A model generated the notes under the pieces. It was not told where the DNA came from. It was given only the letters and a program-made list of their open reading frames with translations, and ran no database searches. A stretch of 39,940 bases of DNA from Bacteroidales bacterium. GTDB lineage: Bacteria > Bacteroidota > Bacteroidia > Bacteroidales > UBA932. Below are positions 15,431 through 24,964 of this stretch, piece after piece. The stretch spans positions 1 to 39,940 of the forward strand of contig JAFUMO010000042.1 in NCBI GenBank assembly GCA_017482565.1. Reading direction: 5' to 3'. How positions within the stretch are numbered: the first letter of the stretch is position 1; each line of letters begins with the position of its first letter. The position numbers and the translations under genes were made by a program.

Positions 15431-17056
15431 ATGAGAACTACTGTTAAATTACATATCGCCCTCCTGCTGGCTGCAATAACATTGCTGCCGGGGTGCCATC
15501 AGAAGGCGGAGGGGCCGCAGCGCCCTTTGAGCCCGGTTGTCATCCTGTTTGACAATGATGTGCATTGCGGAGTGGACGGGTATGCTGCAATGGAGACGCT
15601 GCAGCAGGCAAGCAAGGGCAGAACGCCATACGTTGCAATAGTAAGCTGCGGGGATTTTGCGCAGGGGGATGTTATAGGTTCGGTTTCCAGAGGGGAGCAT
15701 ATTGTGGATATAATGAACCTTGTTGGGTATGATTTCATTACTCTGGGCAACCATGAGTTTGACTACGGCATCCAAAGGATGGCTGAACTTACGGAGAAAC
15801 TTCAGGCAAGGACACTTTGTGCAAACTTCAAGGACATACAGGCCGGGGAGCTTGTGTACAAGCCATTTGAGATTGAGAGATACGGCAATGTGGATATTGC
15901 CTTCCTTGGCATAGCAACTCCTGCCACTGCAACTTCAGTCTCCCCAAAGATATTTCTGGACGAACAAGGCAATATCAAATACAGCTTCCTCAGGCAGACA
16001 TTCTTTGAGAGCATCCAGCAGCAGGTAGATGCAGCCCGCATGCAGGGGGCAGACTATGTGGTAGCCCTTTCCCACCTGGGGGACCTGAGTGACGGAGAAA
16101 ACCCAACCTCAGTGGAACTTATCGGGAAGACAACAGGAATTGATGTGGTACTGGACGGCCATGCCCACAGTGTTATTCCCGACAGCCTTATCCTGAATGC
16201 CCAGGGAACACCGGTGCTCCTGGCATCTACAGGGACAAAATTTGAGCATATTGGGGTGCTGGAACTCTCTGTGGAGGGGAAATTCGCCTCAACCCTTGTT
16301 GCAGCTGAAGGGGTGCAGAAAGATGCTGGGGTGCAGAATTTTGTAGAGAGCATCAAAGGACAGGTCCTTGCGGAGGGTGAGCGGGTGATAGGGGAAAACA
16401 TGCAGCTCCTTGCCGCCAATGACCCGCAGGGAAACAGGCTTGTGAGGATGCAGGAGACTGCAATTGGAAATTTCTGTGCCGATGCGTTCCAGGTGATGCT
16501 TGGGACCGAAATTGCCATGATAAACGGCGGCGGCATAAGGGCAGACATACCAGCCGGAACGGTTACATTCAACACCTTATATTCAGTTTTCCCGTTCAAC
16601 AATACAGCCTGCACAGTCTCTGCAACAGGGCAGCAGCTGCTTGATATCCTGGAAGTTTCCGTAATGAGTCTTCCTGGAGAGGATGGCAGCTTCATGCAGG
16701 TGAGCGGCCTGAAGTTCGTTGTGGACCCTTCCGTTGCAACCCCGGTGGTGCTGGATGCCAACAACCTCTTCTCTCATGTTACAGAAGGGGCTCCAAGACG
16801 CGTTTCGGATGTCCAGATACTTGATGCCGCTACCGGAGAATATACCTCCCTCCTTCCCGACAAGACCTACACCATAGGCGGCATCTCATACAACCTCACA
16901 GAATACGGCAGCTGGGGAATGTTCCGCTACACCACCCTCCTCCAGAACAACCTTGGGCAGGATGTGGACATCCTTACAGGCTACCTGCAGCAAGAACTGG
17001 GCGGGGTAATAGATTCCCGCTATGCTGCACCGGAGGGGAGGATAACGATAAAATAA
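15431..17056 (+). CDS. 5'-nucleotidase/UshA-like metallophosphoesterase lipoprotein
   Basis: Exported hydrolase of nucleotides or similar phosphoesters, 541 residues. The signal ends LLPGC (Cys22), a lipobox. The N-terminal calcineurin-like domain has the two-metal site: Asp41 and His45 in LFDNDVH, Asp75 in SCGDFAQGD, Asn107-His108-Glu109 in LGNHEFD, His214 in SHLGD, and His243/His245 in DGHAHS. The C-terminal 5'-nucleotidase domain (about 330-541) has NFCADAF and INGGGIRADIPAG, which bind substrate. DNDVH in place of the usual TNDxHG is a small variation. Transcribed alone and convergent with the permease at 17085, 28 bases away, without an obvious terminator between them. Substrate specificity cannot be told from sequence. 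Confidence 0.9.
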   Translation: MRTTVKLHIALLLAAITLLPGCHQKAEGPQRPLSPVVILFDNDVHCGVDGYAAMETLQQASKGRTPYVAIVSCGDFAQGDVIGSVSRGEHIVDIMNLVGYDFITLGNHEFDYGIQRMAELTEKLQARTLCANFKDIQAGELVYKPFEIERYGNVDIAFLGIATPATATSVSPKIFLDEQGNIKYSFLRQTFFESIQQQVDAARMQGADYVVALSHLGDLSDGENPTSVELIGKTTGIDVVLDGHAHSVIPDSLILNAQGTPVLLASTGTKFEHIGVLELSVEGKFASTLVAAEGVQKDAGVQNFVESIKGQVLAEGERVIGENMQLLAANDPQGNRLVRMQETAIGNFCADAFQVMLGTEIAMINGGGIRADIPAGTVTFNTLYSVFPFNNTACTVSATGQQLLDILEVSVMSLPGEDGSFMQVSGLKFVVDPSVATPVVLDANNLFSHVTEGAPRRVSDVQILDAATGEYTSLLPDKTYTIGGISYNLTEYGSWGMFRYTTLLQNNLGQDVDILTGYLQQELGGVIDSRYAAPEGRITIK

Positions 17057-17084
17057 TCCCCCCGCCCCGGTCCAACGCTGCCCC

Positions 17085-19442
17085 CTACTCCTTCTTCAGC
17101 ACCTTGGCCGGATTGGTACGCATGAGGGTGTATGCGTGGAAGGTTATGGCGGCAAGGACTATTGCCAGCACTACAGCCACCGCGCCAATGTATATGAAAG
17201 GGGTATTGTCAATTCTCAAAGGGTACTCCTGCAGCCATCTGTAGATGTACAGATATGCCAGCGGAATGGCCACAACGGAGGCTGCAAGCACCGGTGCAAA
17301 GAAGCCCCATACCGTTCTCCAGAAAACTGTGCTCTGGGATTCCCCGCACACCTTGTAAATTGCTGTGGAGCGGGCATTAACCTGGGTGTAATAGTTACCC
17401 AAAGCTGTAATGGCAAGAGCCGTGATGATGATGCTTATAATTGCAAAGATATCCAACAGGCGCTTGAGGTTAAGCTCCTCCTTATATGCATCCTCAATAA
17501 TCCCGGTTGCAGGTTTTACACTGATGTTGTAATTGTCATACCCTCTGGCAGCATAAAACTCCTCTATCCTTTCTGCAGCTTCATTTGCATTGCCTGAGAC
17601 CTGTACTATAAGGTCCATTGAGGCCAACGATTCAGAATTTTCATCGGGAATAATCCTTAAGCCAACAATATTTTCCCCTTTGGGGGCATTCTTCAAGGTG
17701 CCTAACTTGAAATCATTTACCGTTCCGCTTATATAACAGGCATTTACGTATGTACCCCATCGGCTCCACAACGCATTCTCAAGCATTATGGAAGAGTATT
17801 TCTCCATTGAGGTTTCAGTAAGATACATATAACCTTCGGACATTCCGGTATTAAGGGTCTTGTTATGGTCTGTAAGGTTGAAGCCCATCATATCTGCGGC
17901 TGCCTTATCTGCCGCCAGATAGGTCATTTCATAATTATTCTCATTGGTGTCATTAAAGAACGTCATGATCCAGGTCACCGCCGGATAAGTTGATATATGC
18001 CCTACACTCTCCACATAGCTTTCCCCCTGCAGTTCATCTTCAAGCCTTTTATCCTCATCAGAGTTGAAACTCACATAAACCGTCCCCTCCGTTTTGTACC
18101 CTCTCGGCTCATTTATAAGAAGGGCGGTCTGCTGGAAAATTGCTATACACACTGCTATTGAGAATATACTGAGGACTCCTTCAAAGCACACAAAAGCCTT
18201 GCTCAAGAACATTTTGTCCTTAAATCTCTCCTCCCCTTTTATAACCTGGACAGGGTTATGCCTTATTGCAAACAGGGCCGGTACAATACCTGCAACCAAA
18301 CCCATCATAATTATTATTCCCGACAGCAATATATATTCATTCAGATGCTGCATAGGATCCAGTTTCACTCCCAGAATTGCCCCAACATAATTGTCCAGGC
18401 CCATTGCTATAAGAATTGCAATAAGATAAAATACCACAAGCAACACAAATGCCTCTGCAATACATCTTAAAGCAATCCCCCTCTTTTCTGTACCCAAAAG
18501 CTGGCGGGTTGCAAACTCCTTCAGCCTCAATCTGGAGAAGGCAATGGTAAGGGCTATATAGTTGAACAATGAGGCAAGTACCAGAAATGCACATATAATC
18601 ATGTAAGTATCAAGTATCTTGCCATTCTTCATGTTATCAAAGGCCCCTTGGAATGTTCTATCCTGCTGCTCCCTGATCCGGCTGAATTGTATAAGCCTCA
18701 TCTCCCGTACAGGGCGCTTTGGCCTCACCCCTTTATTGTAATCGGCCTTGAGCTTTATGGAAAGTTCAGAAATGTCCGCATTATCTGTAAGTTCCAGAAA
18801 CACAAACGCACCTGAACCCATACTACCACGAGTTGCTGTTTTCATCGTCTCATTGAATTCCTCAATATTGATGATTACATCACCTTGTTTCAATGTGGTT
18901 TTAGGGAACTCCCTATAAACACCGCCTATGACATAATCCTTATCAACAAACCCTTGTGAAAACAGCCTCACTGTCTTCCCTACGGGGTTTTCATCGGGAA
19001 AAAAGGTATTGGCCACCTTCTCTGAAATTACAATATTGTTTCTGCCTGCCAATACCTCCCCTTTTTCCCCACAGGCAAGGGGGAATGAAAAGAATTCAAA
19101 GAAATTATTGTCCGCAGGCATCACTGTAACTGCCATATCCTCCCCTTTGCACTTAAGGTGAAGTATATCTCCTATGATTTGAGTCTTGGGGAATTGTACA
19201 CGGCATCTGCCGGTTACCTCCGGATAATTGTGGTAGTTGTCATTCTTCTCAAAGCATACAGGTGAATTCTCCTCTACAACCAGATACACATTCTCCATAT
19301 CCCCCAGCACCTTGTCACAACTCATATCATCTACTATATATGAGCCCAATAATATTACAAACGCCAGCGATACGCTCAATCCCACCGCCGTGACAAAAGT
19401 ATATAGCCTGTTTCTGCCTAAAAATCTGAAATAAGTCTTCAT
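17085..19442 (-). CDS. FtsX/MacB-like ABC permease, pair member 2 (copy 2)
   Basis: Permease of 785 residues beginning MKTYFRFLGRNRLYTFVTAV, clearly paralogous to the permease at 4929-7271 over its length, and ending TNPAKVLKKE. Helices near 15-38, 280-300, 330-350, 365-395, 425-445 and three from about 670 flank two MacB-like periplasmic domains. It follows the permease at 19482-21875 after 39 bases. The two therefore repeat the order seen at 7294-9693 plus 4929-7271, which means that a permease pair was duplicated as a unit. It is the last gene of the TolC-adaptor-permease-permease unit, which encodes no ATPase. Confidence 0.85.
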   Translation of the reverse strand: MKTYFRFLGRNRLYTFVTAVGLSVSLAFVILLGSYIVDDMSCDKVLGDMENVYLVVEENSPVCFEKNDNYHNYPEVTGRCRVQFPKTQIIGDILHLKCKGEDMAVTVMPADNNFFEFFSFPLACGEKGEVLAGRNNIVISEKVANTFFPDENPVGKTVRLFSQGFVDKDYVIGGVYREFPKTTLKQGDVIINIEEFNETMKTATRGSMGSGAFVFLELTDNADISELSIKLKADYNKGVRPKRPVREMRLIQFSRIREQQDRTFQGAFDNMKNGKILDTYMIICAFLVLASLFNYIALTIAFSRLRLKEFATRQLLGTEKRGIALRCIAEAFVLLVVFYLIAILIAMGLDNYVGAILGVKLDPMQHLNEYILLSGIIIMMGLVAGIVPALFAIRHNPVQVIKGEERFKDKMFLSKAFVCFEGVLSIFSIAVCIAIFQQTALLINEPRGYKTEGTVYVSFNSDEDKRLEDELQGESYVESVGHISTYPAVTWIMTFFNDTNENNYEMTYLAADKAAADMMGFNLTDHNKTLNTGMSEGYMYLTETSMEKYSSIMLENALWSRWGTYVNACYISGTVNDFKLGTLKNAPKGENIVGLRIIPDENSESLASMDLIVQVSGNANEAAERIEEFYAARGYDNYNISVKPATGIIEDAYKEELNLKRLLDIFAIISIIITALAITALGNYYTQVNARSTAIYKVCGESQSTVFWRTVWGFFAPVLAASVVAIPLAYLYIYRWLQEYPLRIDNTPFIYIGAVAVVLAIVLAAITFHAYTLMRTNPAKVLKKE

Positions 19443-19481
19443 CTTTAAATAAATTTTACAACCTCACAATTTCAATGCCGC

Positions 19482-21875
19482 CTACTCCTTCTTCACCACT
19501 TGGGCAGGGTTCTCGCCGGCCGCTTTCCAGGAGCGGAGGGTAACGAGGGCCACAGTTACTGCAAGGACTGCCACAAGTGAGGCCGCAAATGCCCACCAAG
19601 GGACTGGGATACGGTTTGCAAACTGCTCCAGCCAGCGCTGCACAATCCACCAGGCCACCGGTGCCGCAACTGCAAAGCATACCAGAACCATTTTCACATA
19701 ACTGTTGTTGAGCATCCCCACAAGCTGCCCCCTCTCTGCTCCATACACCTTGCGGATGGCAATCTCGCTGCGGCGGTGCTGGGTCTCAAACATCACTATC
19801 CCAAAGACACCCATCAGGGCTATCACCACTGCCAGCAGGGCAAAGAGCCCAATTGTAACCGTTGCCTTCTTGGTTGAGTTGTAGAGGTTGCCTATAGCCT
19901 GATTGAAGAACATCACTTCCGGCTCGTCACTGCCAGGAGAGAACTCCTGTACAAGATCTTTTACGAATGTTGTGAACGCCTTTACATCTGCTCCAGGCTG
20001 AAGGCGGACATAATAGGTACCATATCTCTGTGAACCGCAACACAATGCAATATACGATACATTTTCAGATGCGGGGGCAAGCTTCACATCTTTCATGAAT
20101 CCTACCGCAGTAAAGCCACTCTCCACCTGCCCTAATGGGACACCCACCTCTGCATGCAATTTCTTTGTAACCAGCATATCCCTACGGCTATGCGACTGCT
20201 CGGTAAATCCCTCCCCTTCAATGACACCAATTCCAAAAAACTCCGGCAAATTCCACCTTACATTCCAAACATTCAGCATATATTCTTTCCCATCATAAGT
20301 TCTGCCCCATCTGCTCCATGTCTTTGTAATGGGACTCACACACGCGGTAACATCAACCGCATCGGGATACTGCTGCAGCTTCTCCACTACAGCCTCCCCA
20401 TTTTTGCTTATATCAAATGAGGTAAAAGTAAGGATATTCTCTCTGTCCAATCCGATATCATAATTAACAATATACCTGTATTGTATCCAGAAAGAGGCAG
20501 CCACAATAATCAGAGCCATTGCCACGGCAAACTGGAAGCCTGCAAGAATCCTTCTTATTCTCCTTCCACTCAGCGAACTTGCATATCCTGCCTTTACACC
20601 TAAAGAGGCATTGAACCTGGTGATATGCACTGCAGGGTAAAAGGCTGCCACTACTGCCAGGATGAGCATCAGTACAAGGATGACTGAAATTACCGTAAAG
20701 TTGTGGGGAAGAGCAAGGGAACAGGTCACATACTCTGTGATGAAGCTTCCCTGCAGGGCCTGGATGATTCCCATTGCCAATACAAATGCCACCAGCACCA
20801 GCCCAATTGCCTCAAAGAGAAAACCCCGCCTGAGAATCCCCTGCCCTGCGCCGAATACCTTGCAGATATTTACCGAGCGCATCCTCACCGGTACAAGGGC
20901 CATGAAGAAGTTTACAAAGTTTATGAAGGCAATTACTACTATCAGCATTGCTATGGCAGCAAGGGTTACGGTAGAGCCTACTGTACCTGCTTCATATTCC
21001 GGGCTGCTGAGATTCCCCTCATAATACATTTTGTCCAAAGGGATAAGTCTGATTGGCAGAACCTCATCACCCTCCTCAAAAATTTCTTCATCGGGATACT
21101 TGGCTTTCCACTCCTCAACCATTCCCAGCATCCATTGGGCATACTTGTCCATCCAAATCTTCTTGAACTGTTCTGTATCAGCACCTTTTTCAAGCTTCAC
21201 GTAATGATTGTAGTTCCAACTGTTGTTTCCGTTACCATCCTTGCAATTGTCATTTCTGAAAATGTGATGGTTGTACAAGAAGGTATTCTTTGGGAAATCC
21301 TTGAAAATTGCCACAACAGTCTGCGGCAGCTCCGGCTTCATATTGCTGTTCCACTCGCCTCCCTCAAACCATATCTGGTCTCCTGTTCCTACACCTATCC
21401 TCCGGGCTGCACTCTCAGAGATTACAACGGTATTGGGCTGGCCTATCTGCCTGGCATCTCCTGCAATAATCTCAAATCCAAACACATCTATTCCGTCGGG
21501 AGACATATCATAACTTCCCATATTGTATTTCTGGAAATCTCCCTGCCCGGTTTTTCCCCATACCCTGTGGGGCTGTGCATACTCCCTGAAGTGGGTAAAA
21601 GATACCGCCTGAGGGAACATCTCCACTGTCTCACGTGTTACCGGATGTGGTGAACTGGGACTCCATTCAGCATTTCCCTCTCCAATATTACCACCCCACA
21701 GCGCCGAAATCATATACACCTGGTCCGCATCCTTGAGCGGCCTGTTATAAGTAACCTGATACCACACCTGCGCCGCAATTATGTAGAACGCCACAAACGC
21801 CAGCGTAAGCCCCACTATATTCAACACCCCCGCCACCTTGTAGCGCTTGAGTGTCATAAGGAAATTCTTGATCAT
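19482..21875 (-). CDS. FtsX/MacB-like ABC permease, pair member 1 (copy 2)
   Basis: Permease of 797 residues, paralogous to 7294-9693: N-terminal helix about 15-36, first periplasmic domain, helices around 300-420, a second domain, then C-terminal helices from about 690 and the tail ENPAQVVKKE. The motif TQHRRSEIAIRKVYGAERG near residue 690 is the conserved cytoplasmic loop of MacB/FtsX proteins. It is preceded by inverted-repeat element D and, before that, the adaptor gene on the same strand. Position after TolC and adaptor genes suggests that this pair forms the inner-membrane part of a tripartite exporter. Confidence 0.85.
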   Translation of the reverse strand: MIKNFLMTLKRYKVAGVLNIVGLTLAFVAFYIIAAQVWYQVTYNRPLKDADQVYMISALWGGNIGEGNAEWSPSSPHPVTRETVEMFPQAVSFTHFREYAQPHRVWGKTGQGDFQKYNMGSYDMSPDGIDVFGFEIIAGDARQIGQPNTVVISESAARRIGVGTGDQIWFEGGEWNSNMKPELPQTVVAIFKDFPKNTFLYNHHIFRNDNCKDGNGNNSWNYNHYVKLEKGADTEQFKKIWMDKYAQWMLGMVEEWKAKYPDEEIFEEGDEVLPIRLIPLDKMYYEGNLSSPEYEAGTVGSTVTLAAIAMLIVVIAFINFVNFFMALVPVRMRSVNICKVFGAGQGILRRGFLFEAIGLVLVAFVLAMGIIQALQGSFITEYVTCSLALPHNFTVISVILVLMLILAVVAAFYPAVHITRFNASLGVKAGYASSLSGRRIRRILAGFQFAVAMALIIVAASFWIQYRYIVNYDIGLDRENILTFTSFDISKNGEAVVEKLQQYPDAVDVTACVSPITKTWSRWGRTYDGKEYMLNVWNVRWNLPEFFGIGVIEGEGFTEQSHSRRDMLVTKKLHAEVGVPLGQVESGFTAVGFMKDVKLAPASENVSYIALCCGSQRYGTYYVRLQPGADVKAFTTFVKDLVQEFSPGSDEPEVMFFNQAIGNLYNSTKKATVTIGLFALLAVVIALMGVFGIVMFETQHRRSEIAIRKVYGAERGQLVGMLNNSYVKMVLVCFAVAAPVAWWIVQRWLEQFANRIPVPWWAFAASLVAVLAVTVALVTLRSWKAAGENPAQVVKKE

Positions 21876-21888
21876 ACTCTTTTTTTTA

Positions 21889-22007
21889 CGTCGTCCTTTT
21901 GTATAGCTTCAACATTCTCAATGCTTTACAAAAACAACTGTTTAAAATTATTTAAAAAACAAAATTCTACTTTACTATTAATCAACGAGTTATACAAAAG
22001 GACAACG
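21889..22007. repeat. 119-bp intercistronic inverted-repeat element, copy D
   Basis: CGTCGTCCTTTTGTATA (21889-21905) pairs with TATACAAAAGGACAACG (21991-22007) with one mismatch in 17. The interior is AT-rich and unlike the other copies. The adaptor stop codon (22013-22015) is only five bases from the right end and the permease ATG (21875) 13 bases from the left end, so the element fills the whole gap between the two genes. Confidence 0.8.
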
Positions 22008-22012
22008 ATAAA

Positions 22013-23269
22013 TTAAAATACAAGTACTTCATTGTCACCAAAATTATCGTAGCCGCTTACAACTACCTTCTCGCCCGGCTCAAGGCCTTCAAGGACTTCG
22101 TAGTATTGTGGGTTCTGGCGGCCGATGCGGATCTCGCGTTTGGTGGCTGAAGAGCCATCCTCTGAAACTACGTAGATCCAGCGGCCTCCGGTCTTCTGGT
22201 AGAAGGTGCCGCGAGGGATGAGGACAGCCTCTTCGCTCTGTCCCAACTGGAGGTTCAGGTAGTAGGTCTGGCCTGTACGGATGTTTGAAGGCTGCTCCCC
22301 GTCAAATTTGAAGTCAGTCTTGAACTTTCCGTCACGCACCTCAGGGTATACCTTGCGGATAACGGTGCTGTAAAGTTCGTCCTGCCTCTCAAACTGTGCC
22401 TGCAGACCTGCCACAACTCTATCAATATAATGTTCATCCACCTGTGCCTCAATCTTGTATGAATCAAGGTTATTTATCTGACCAACCTTTACTCCGGCTG
22501 CTATGCTCTGTCCGAGAGCCACATCAAGCAAACCCAGCTCTCCGTCTATAGGGGCCTTGATGGTAAGGTTATCTTTCCTCTTGCGGATCATCTGCATGTT
22601 CAGGCGCATATTATTGAGGCTCTCATTCATCTGCTCAATCTCCACAGCACGGTAAAGGCTGTCCTGCTTTGCACGGGTCTCCACCAGCGCCAGCCTGTCT
22701 GCAGCCAGCATATAATCCTCTTCAGCCTTCAGCCACTCCTCCTTAGAGATAAGTTTCTCCGCGTACAGCTCACGGGCACTGTCATATGCCCTCTTGCTGC
22801 GGCGTACCTCAACCCTCAGCTGAAGCATCTCCTGATACACGCTCAGTTTCTGCTGCTCCATTGAGATCATTGTATTGCGGAGCAGATTCTCCTTCTCCGC
22901 CAGCTCAGCCTCTGAATTTAGGATCTGCAGATCCAGACTCTCATTGCTCAAGACCAGAATCACATCCCCCTTCCTCACACGCGACCCCTCCTCAATAACA
23001 ATCTCCTGCACAACTCCACCCTCCAGCGGCGAAATCTGAATGGTTGTCATAGGCTGCACCTGCCCCGTAACCCTGATGTAGTCATTGAACTCGCCGCGGA
23101 CCACCTTCCCGTAAGAAAGGGTATCCCCATTCACACGCAGGGTACTTGAATTGTCACGGAAAACCAGCCACAACACAAAAACCACCACAAAAACTCCCAA
23201 CCAATAAGGCAATGCCCTCTTAGTGAACACCGCCGCAAAACCTTTTTTCTTCTCAATAATCTTGTCCAT
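22013..23269 (-). CDS. HlyD/MacA-like periplasmic adaptor subunit
   Basis: Membrane fusion protein of 418 residues linking inner-membrane permeases to an outer-membrane channel. A single helix at about 18-37 anchors it, followed by a beta-barrel/lipoyl region (from about 65, with VTGQVQPMTTIQISPLEGG), a long alpha-helical hairpin with coiled-coil character (about 110-235), the second lipoyl half (IKAPIDGELG, about 238-247) and a C-terminal membrane-proximal domain ending NFGDNEVLVF. It follows the TolC-like gene and precedes the permease pair, the usual order of a tripartite exporter. Three 15-bp palindromes at 23-bp spacing lie upstream (23346-23406), but no sigma-54-like promoter there, so it is probably transcribed with TolC. 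Confidence 0.9.
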   Translation of the reverse strand: MDKIIEKKKGFAAVFTKRALPYWLGVFVVVFVLWLVFRDNSSTLRVNGDTLSYGKVVRGEFNDYIRVTGQVQPMTTIQISPLEGGVVQEIVIEEGSRVRKGDVILVLSNESLDLQILNSEAELAEKENLLRNTMISMEQQKLSVYQEMLQLRVEVRRSKRAYDSARELYAEKLISKEEWLKAEEDYMLAADRLALVETRAKQDSLYRAVEIEQMNESLNNMRLNMQMIRKRKDNLTIKAPIDGELGLLDVALGQSIAAGVKVGQINNLDSYKIEAQVDEHYIDRVVAGLQAQFERQDELYSTVIRKVYPEVRDGKFKTDFKFDGEQPSNIRTGQTYYLNLQLGQSEEAVLIPRGTFYQKTGGRWIYVVSEDGSSATKREIRIGRQNPQYYEVLEGLEPGEKVVVSGYDNFGDNEVLVF

Positions 23270-23345
23270 ATCCTGTTATTATTTATTTCTAATTTTCTTC
23301 CCAATAAATATCATCAAACCACTGGAAACCAAACTTTTAATTTAC

Positions 23346-23406
23346 AATCGAACCACGGGTTCAATGTAAGTCGTGACACGACTACAAGTAAAGTCGAGAC
23401 ACGGAT
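23346..23406. promoter_or_regulatory. Three 15-bp palindromes, 23-bp spacing (array 2)
   Basis: AATCGAACCACGGGT (23346-23360), AGTCGTGACACGACT (23369-23383, perfect) and AGTCGAGACACGGAT (23392-23406) have centres at 23353, 23376 and 23399, exactly 23 bp apart. The array fills the gap between the TolC-like gene stop and the adaptor gene, without an attached promoter or TGTAAAG sites. Confidence 0.65.
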
Positions 23407-23410
23407 ACTC

Positions 23411-24811
23411 CTATTGCTCTATATACGGTACCCCGTTATAATATTCCACTATACTCCTCTTGAGGTAGTACTTCAGCAGGGCATTCAGCTGTTCGGCCTT
23501 GGCGGAGAGCCAGTTGCCGGAGGCAGTCTGGTATTCTATAGGGGAGATGAGCCCCTGTTCGAATTTCCTGGTGTTGTACTTGTAGGCTTCTGTCTGGACT
23601 TCCGCCTGTCTGGAAGCCTGGAGGAATGCGGCACCGGCACCTTCCCTATCCTGAAGGGCACGTGTTACCTCTGCCTCTATCTCCCTCATCTTCTGCTCAT
23701 ATTGGGCAGTTGCCCTCACGTAAGCATTCTTCTTCTTTGTGATTGTAGCCTGCCTGTAGAGCCTTCCGTATATAGGGATGCTCATAGAGAGCTGGATATA
23801 TTCTCCCATGTTGTTTTCAAACTGGCTGCTGAAAGAGGGGGCCTTGTAGTTCTTTTCGTCTGGATAGGTAAAATAGCTTGTGCTCCACCCTCCGTTAAGG
23901 TTCAATGAGGGGAGAAGCTGCCATTTTGAGGTGTTGAAGGCCCTCTTGGCATTTAGCATCTCACCCTTTGCTATGTAGGCAGCAGGGAGGGTATTCAGGG
24001 CATTCTCTACAATTTCCTCCTTCCCATTCCCCACGGATCCCTCTGCAACAATTCTCTCCCCATTCTGCAGGGCAGCCTCATCTGCCATTGAAAAGTCAAT
24101 CTCCAACTGCTGGTCCAACGGCCAGAACATCACATCCTTAAGGGTAAGGAGGGCATCATTGTACATGTTGCGGGTGTTTACCAGCTTGTACTCCTTAGCC
24201 GCGAGGTCCGCCTCTATCTGCACCACATCCGCATACCCCTTCTGCCCCAGCTCCTCCTGCCTGCGTGCCAGCTGTACCGCCTTCTGTGCCGCTGAAACCT
24301 CATCCTCAATGGCCTTGGTCATCTGATTGTAGTAAACCACATTGTAATAGGCCTCCATTGTGGCCAGGCATATTTCATCACGGATCTGGTCCTCACGGCT
24401 CACACCCATTGCCGCAGCCGTTTTTGCAATCTTGAGGTTATTCACCGCCTCAAAGCCGTTGAATATTGCAATGCTTCCGCTTGCCTGATATCCGTTCTGG
24501 AACGATGTTGTAGACTTGTAGGTATTGGTCTCCGGATCCACCGAACGTCCGAAATTATAATACGCATAGCTTCCCGCCGAAACCGAAGGGGTGAATGCCT
24601 GCAATATTGCACTGCGCCTCTCCACCTGCGCATCCCTTGTGTCCGCCTGCTGTATCCTCATCTTTGTTGAATTTGACACCGCATACTCCATACACTCCTT
24701 CAGGGTCATTGCCTGGGTCTCCTGCTCCCCCTGAGCCCTCTCCTGGGCCATCATCCCTGTTGTTGCAAATCCGGCTACCGCCGCCGCTATAAAAAAGTTT
24801 TTCAATTTCAT
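23411..24811 (-). CDS. TolC-like outer-membrane efflux protein
   Basis: Outer-membrane channel of the exporter, 466 residues from the chosen ATG at 24811. That start gives a proper signal peptide (MKLKNFFIAAAVAGFATTGM, cleavage near MMAQ); an upstream in-frame ATG at 24925 would add 38 residues translated from the operator repeats and is rejected. The mature part begins with TLKECMEYAVSNSTKMRIQQ, the usual start of the OEP domain, followed by long helices with coiled-coil pattern in two repeats (roughly 30-230 and 270-450). It heads the unit TolC-adaptor-permease-permease and carries the complete control module upstream (24831-25007). No lipobox is visible. Confidence 0.92.
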   Translation of the reverse strand: MKLKNFFIAAAVAGFATTGMMAQERAQGEQETQAMTLKECMEYAVSNSTKMRIQQADTRDAQVERRSAILQAFTPSVSAGSYAYYNFGRSVDPETNTYKSTTSFQNGYQASGSIAIFNGFEAVNNLKIAKTAAAMGVSREDQIRDEICLATMEAYYNVVYYNQMTKAIEDEVSAAQKAVQLARRQEELGQKGYADVVQIEADLAAKEYKLVNTRNMYNDALLTLKDVMFWPLDQQLEIDFSMADEAALQNGERIVAEGSVGNGKEEIVENALNTLPAAYIAKGEMLNAKRAFNTSKWQLLPSLNLNGGWSTSYFTYPDEKNYKAPSFSSQFENNMGEYIQLSMSIPIYGRLYRQATITKKKNAYVRATAQYEQKMREIEAEVTRALQDREGAGAAFLQASRQAEVQTEAYKYNTRKFEQGLISPIEYQTASGNWLSAKAEQLNALLKYYLKRSIVEYYNGVPYIEQ

Positions 24812-24830
24812 ATTCAGATTTATTTTTTGA

Positions 24831-24891
24831 AGTCGTGACACGGGTACACTTACAATCGAGACTCGACTGTAAAGTAAGTCGTGACACGACT
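24831..24891. promoter_or_regulatory. Three 15-bp palindromes, 23-bp spacing (array 3)
   Basis: AGTCGTGACACGGGT (24831-24845), AATCGAGACTCGACT (24854-24868) and AGTCGTGACACGACT (24877-24891) have centres at 24838, 24861 and 24884, again 23 bp apart. In the TolC-like gene's frame they cover the predicted transcription start (about 24889) and the leader. Confidence 0.7.
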
Positions 24892-24899
24892 TCTCTTTG

Positions 24900-24917
24900 A
24901 ACAACGGCCGTGCCAAA
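24900..24917 (-). promoter_or_regulatory. Sigma-54-like promoter for the TolC-adaptor unit
   Basis: The minus strand reads TTTGGCACGGCCGTTGTT. GG (24914-24913) and GT (24902-24901) are 10 bases apart. Sequence and flanks match the promoter at 13061-13077, including the unusual T of TTGT, and the distances to the palindromes on both sides are identical in the two copies. Confidence 0.6.
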
Positions 24918-24964
24918 ACACACAAACATCTGTATTACTGAATTTTAAATAAAAAGCGCCAAAT

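Noticed and set aside
24809-24925. N-terminal extension of the TolC-like protein from ATG 24925
   Set aside because: The 38 extra residues are translated from the operator repeats, and the ATG at 24811 gives a proper signal peptide.
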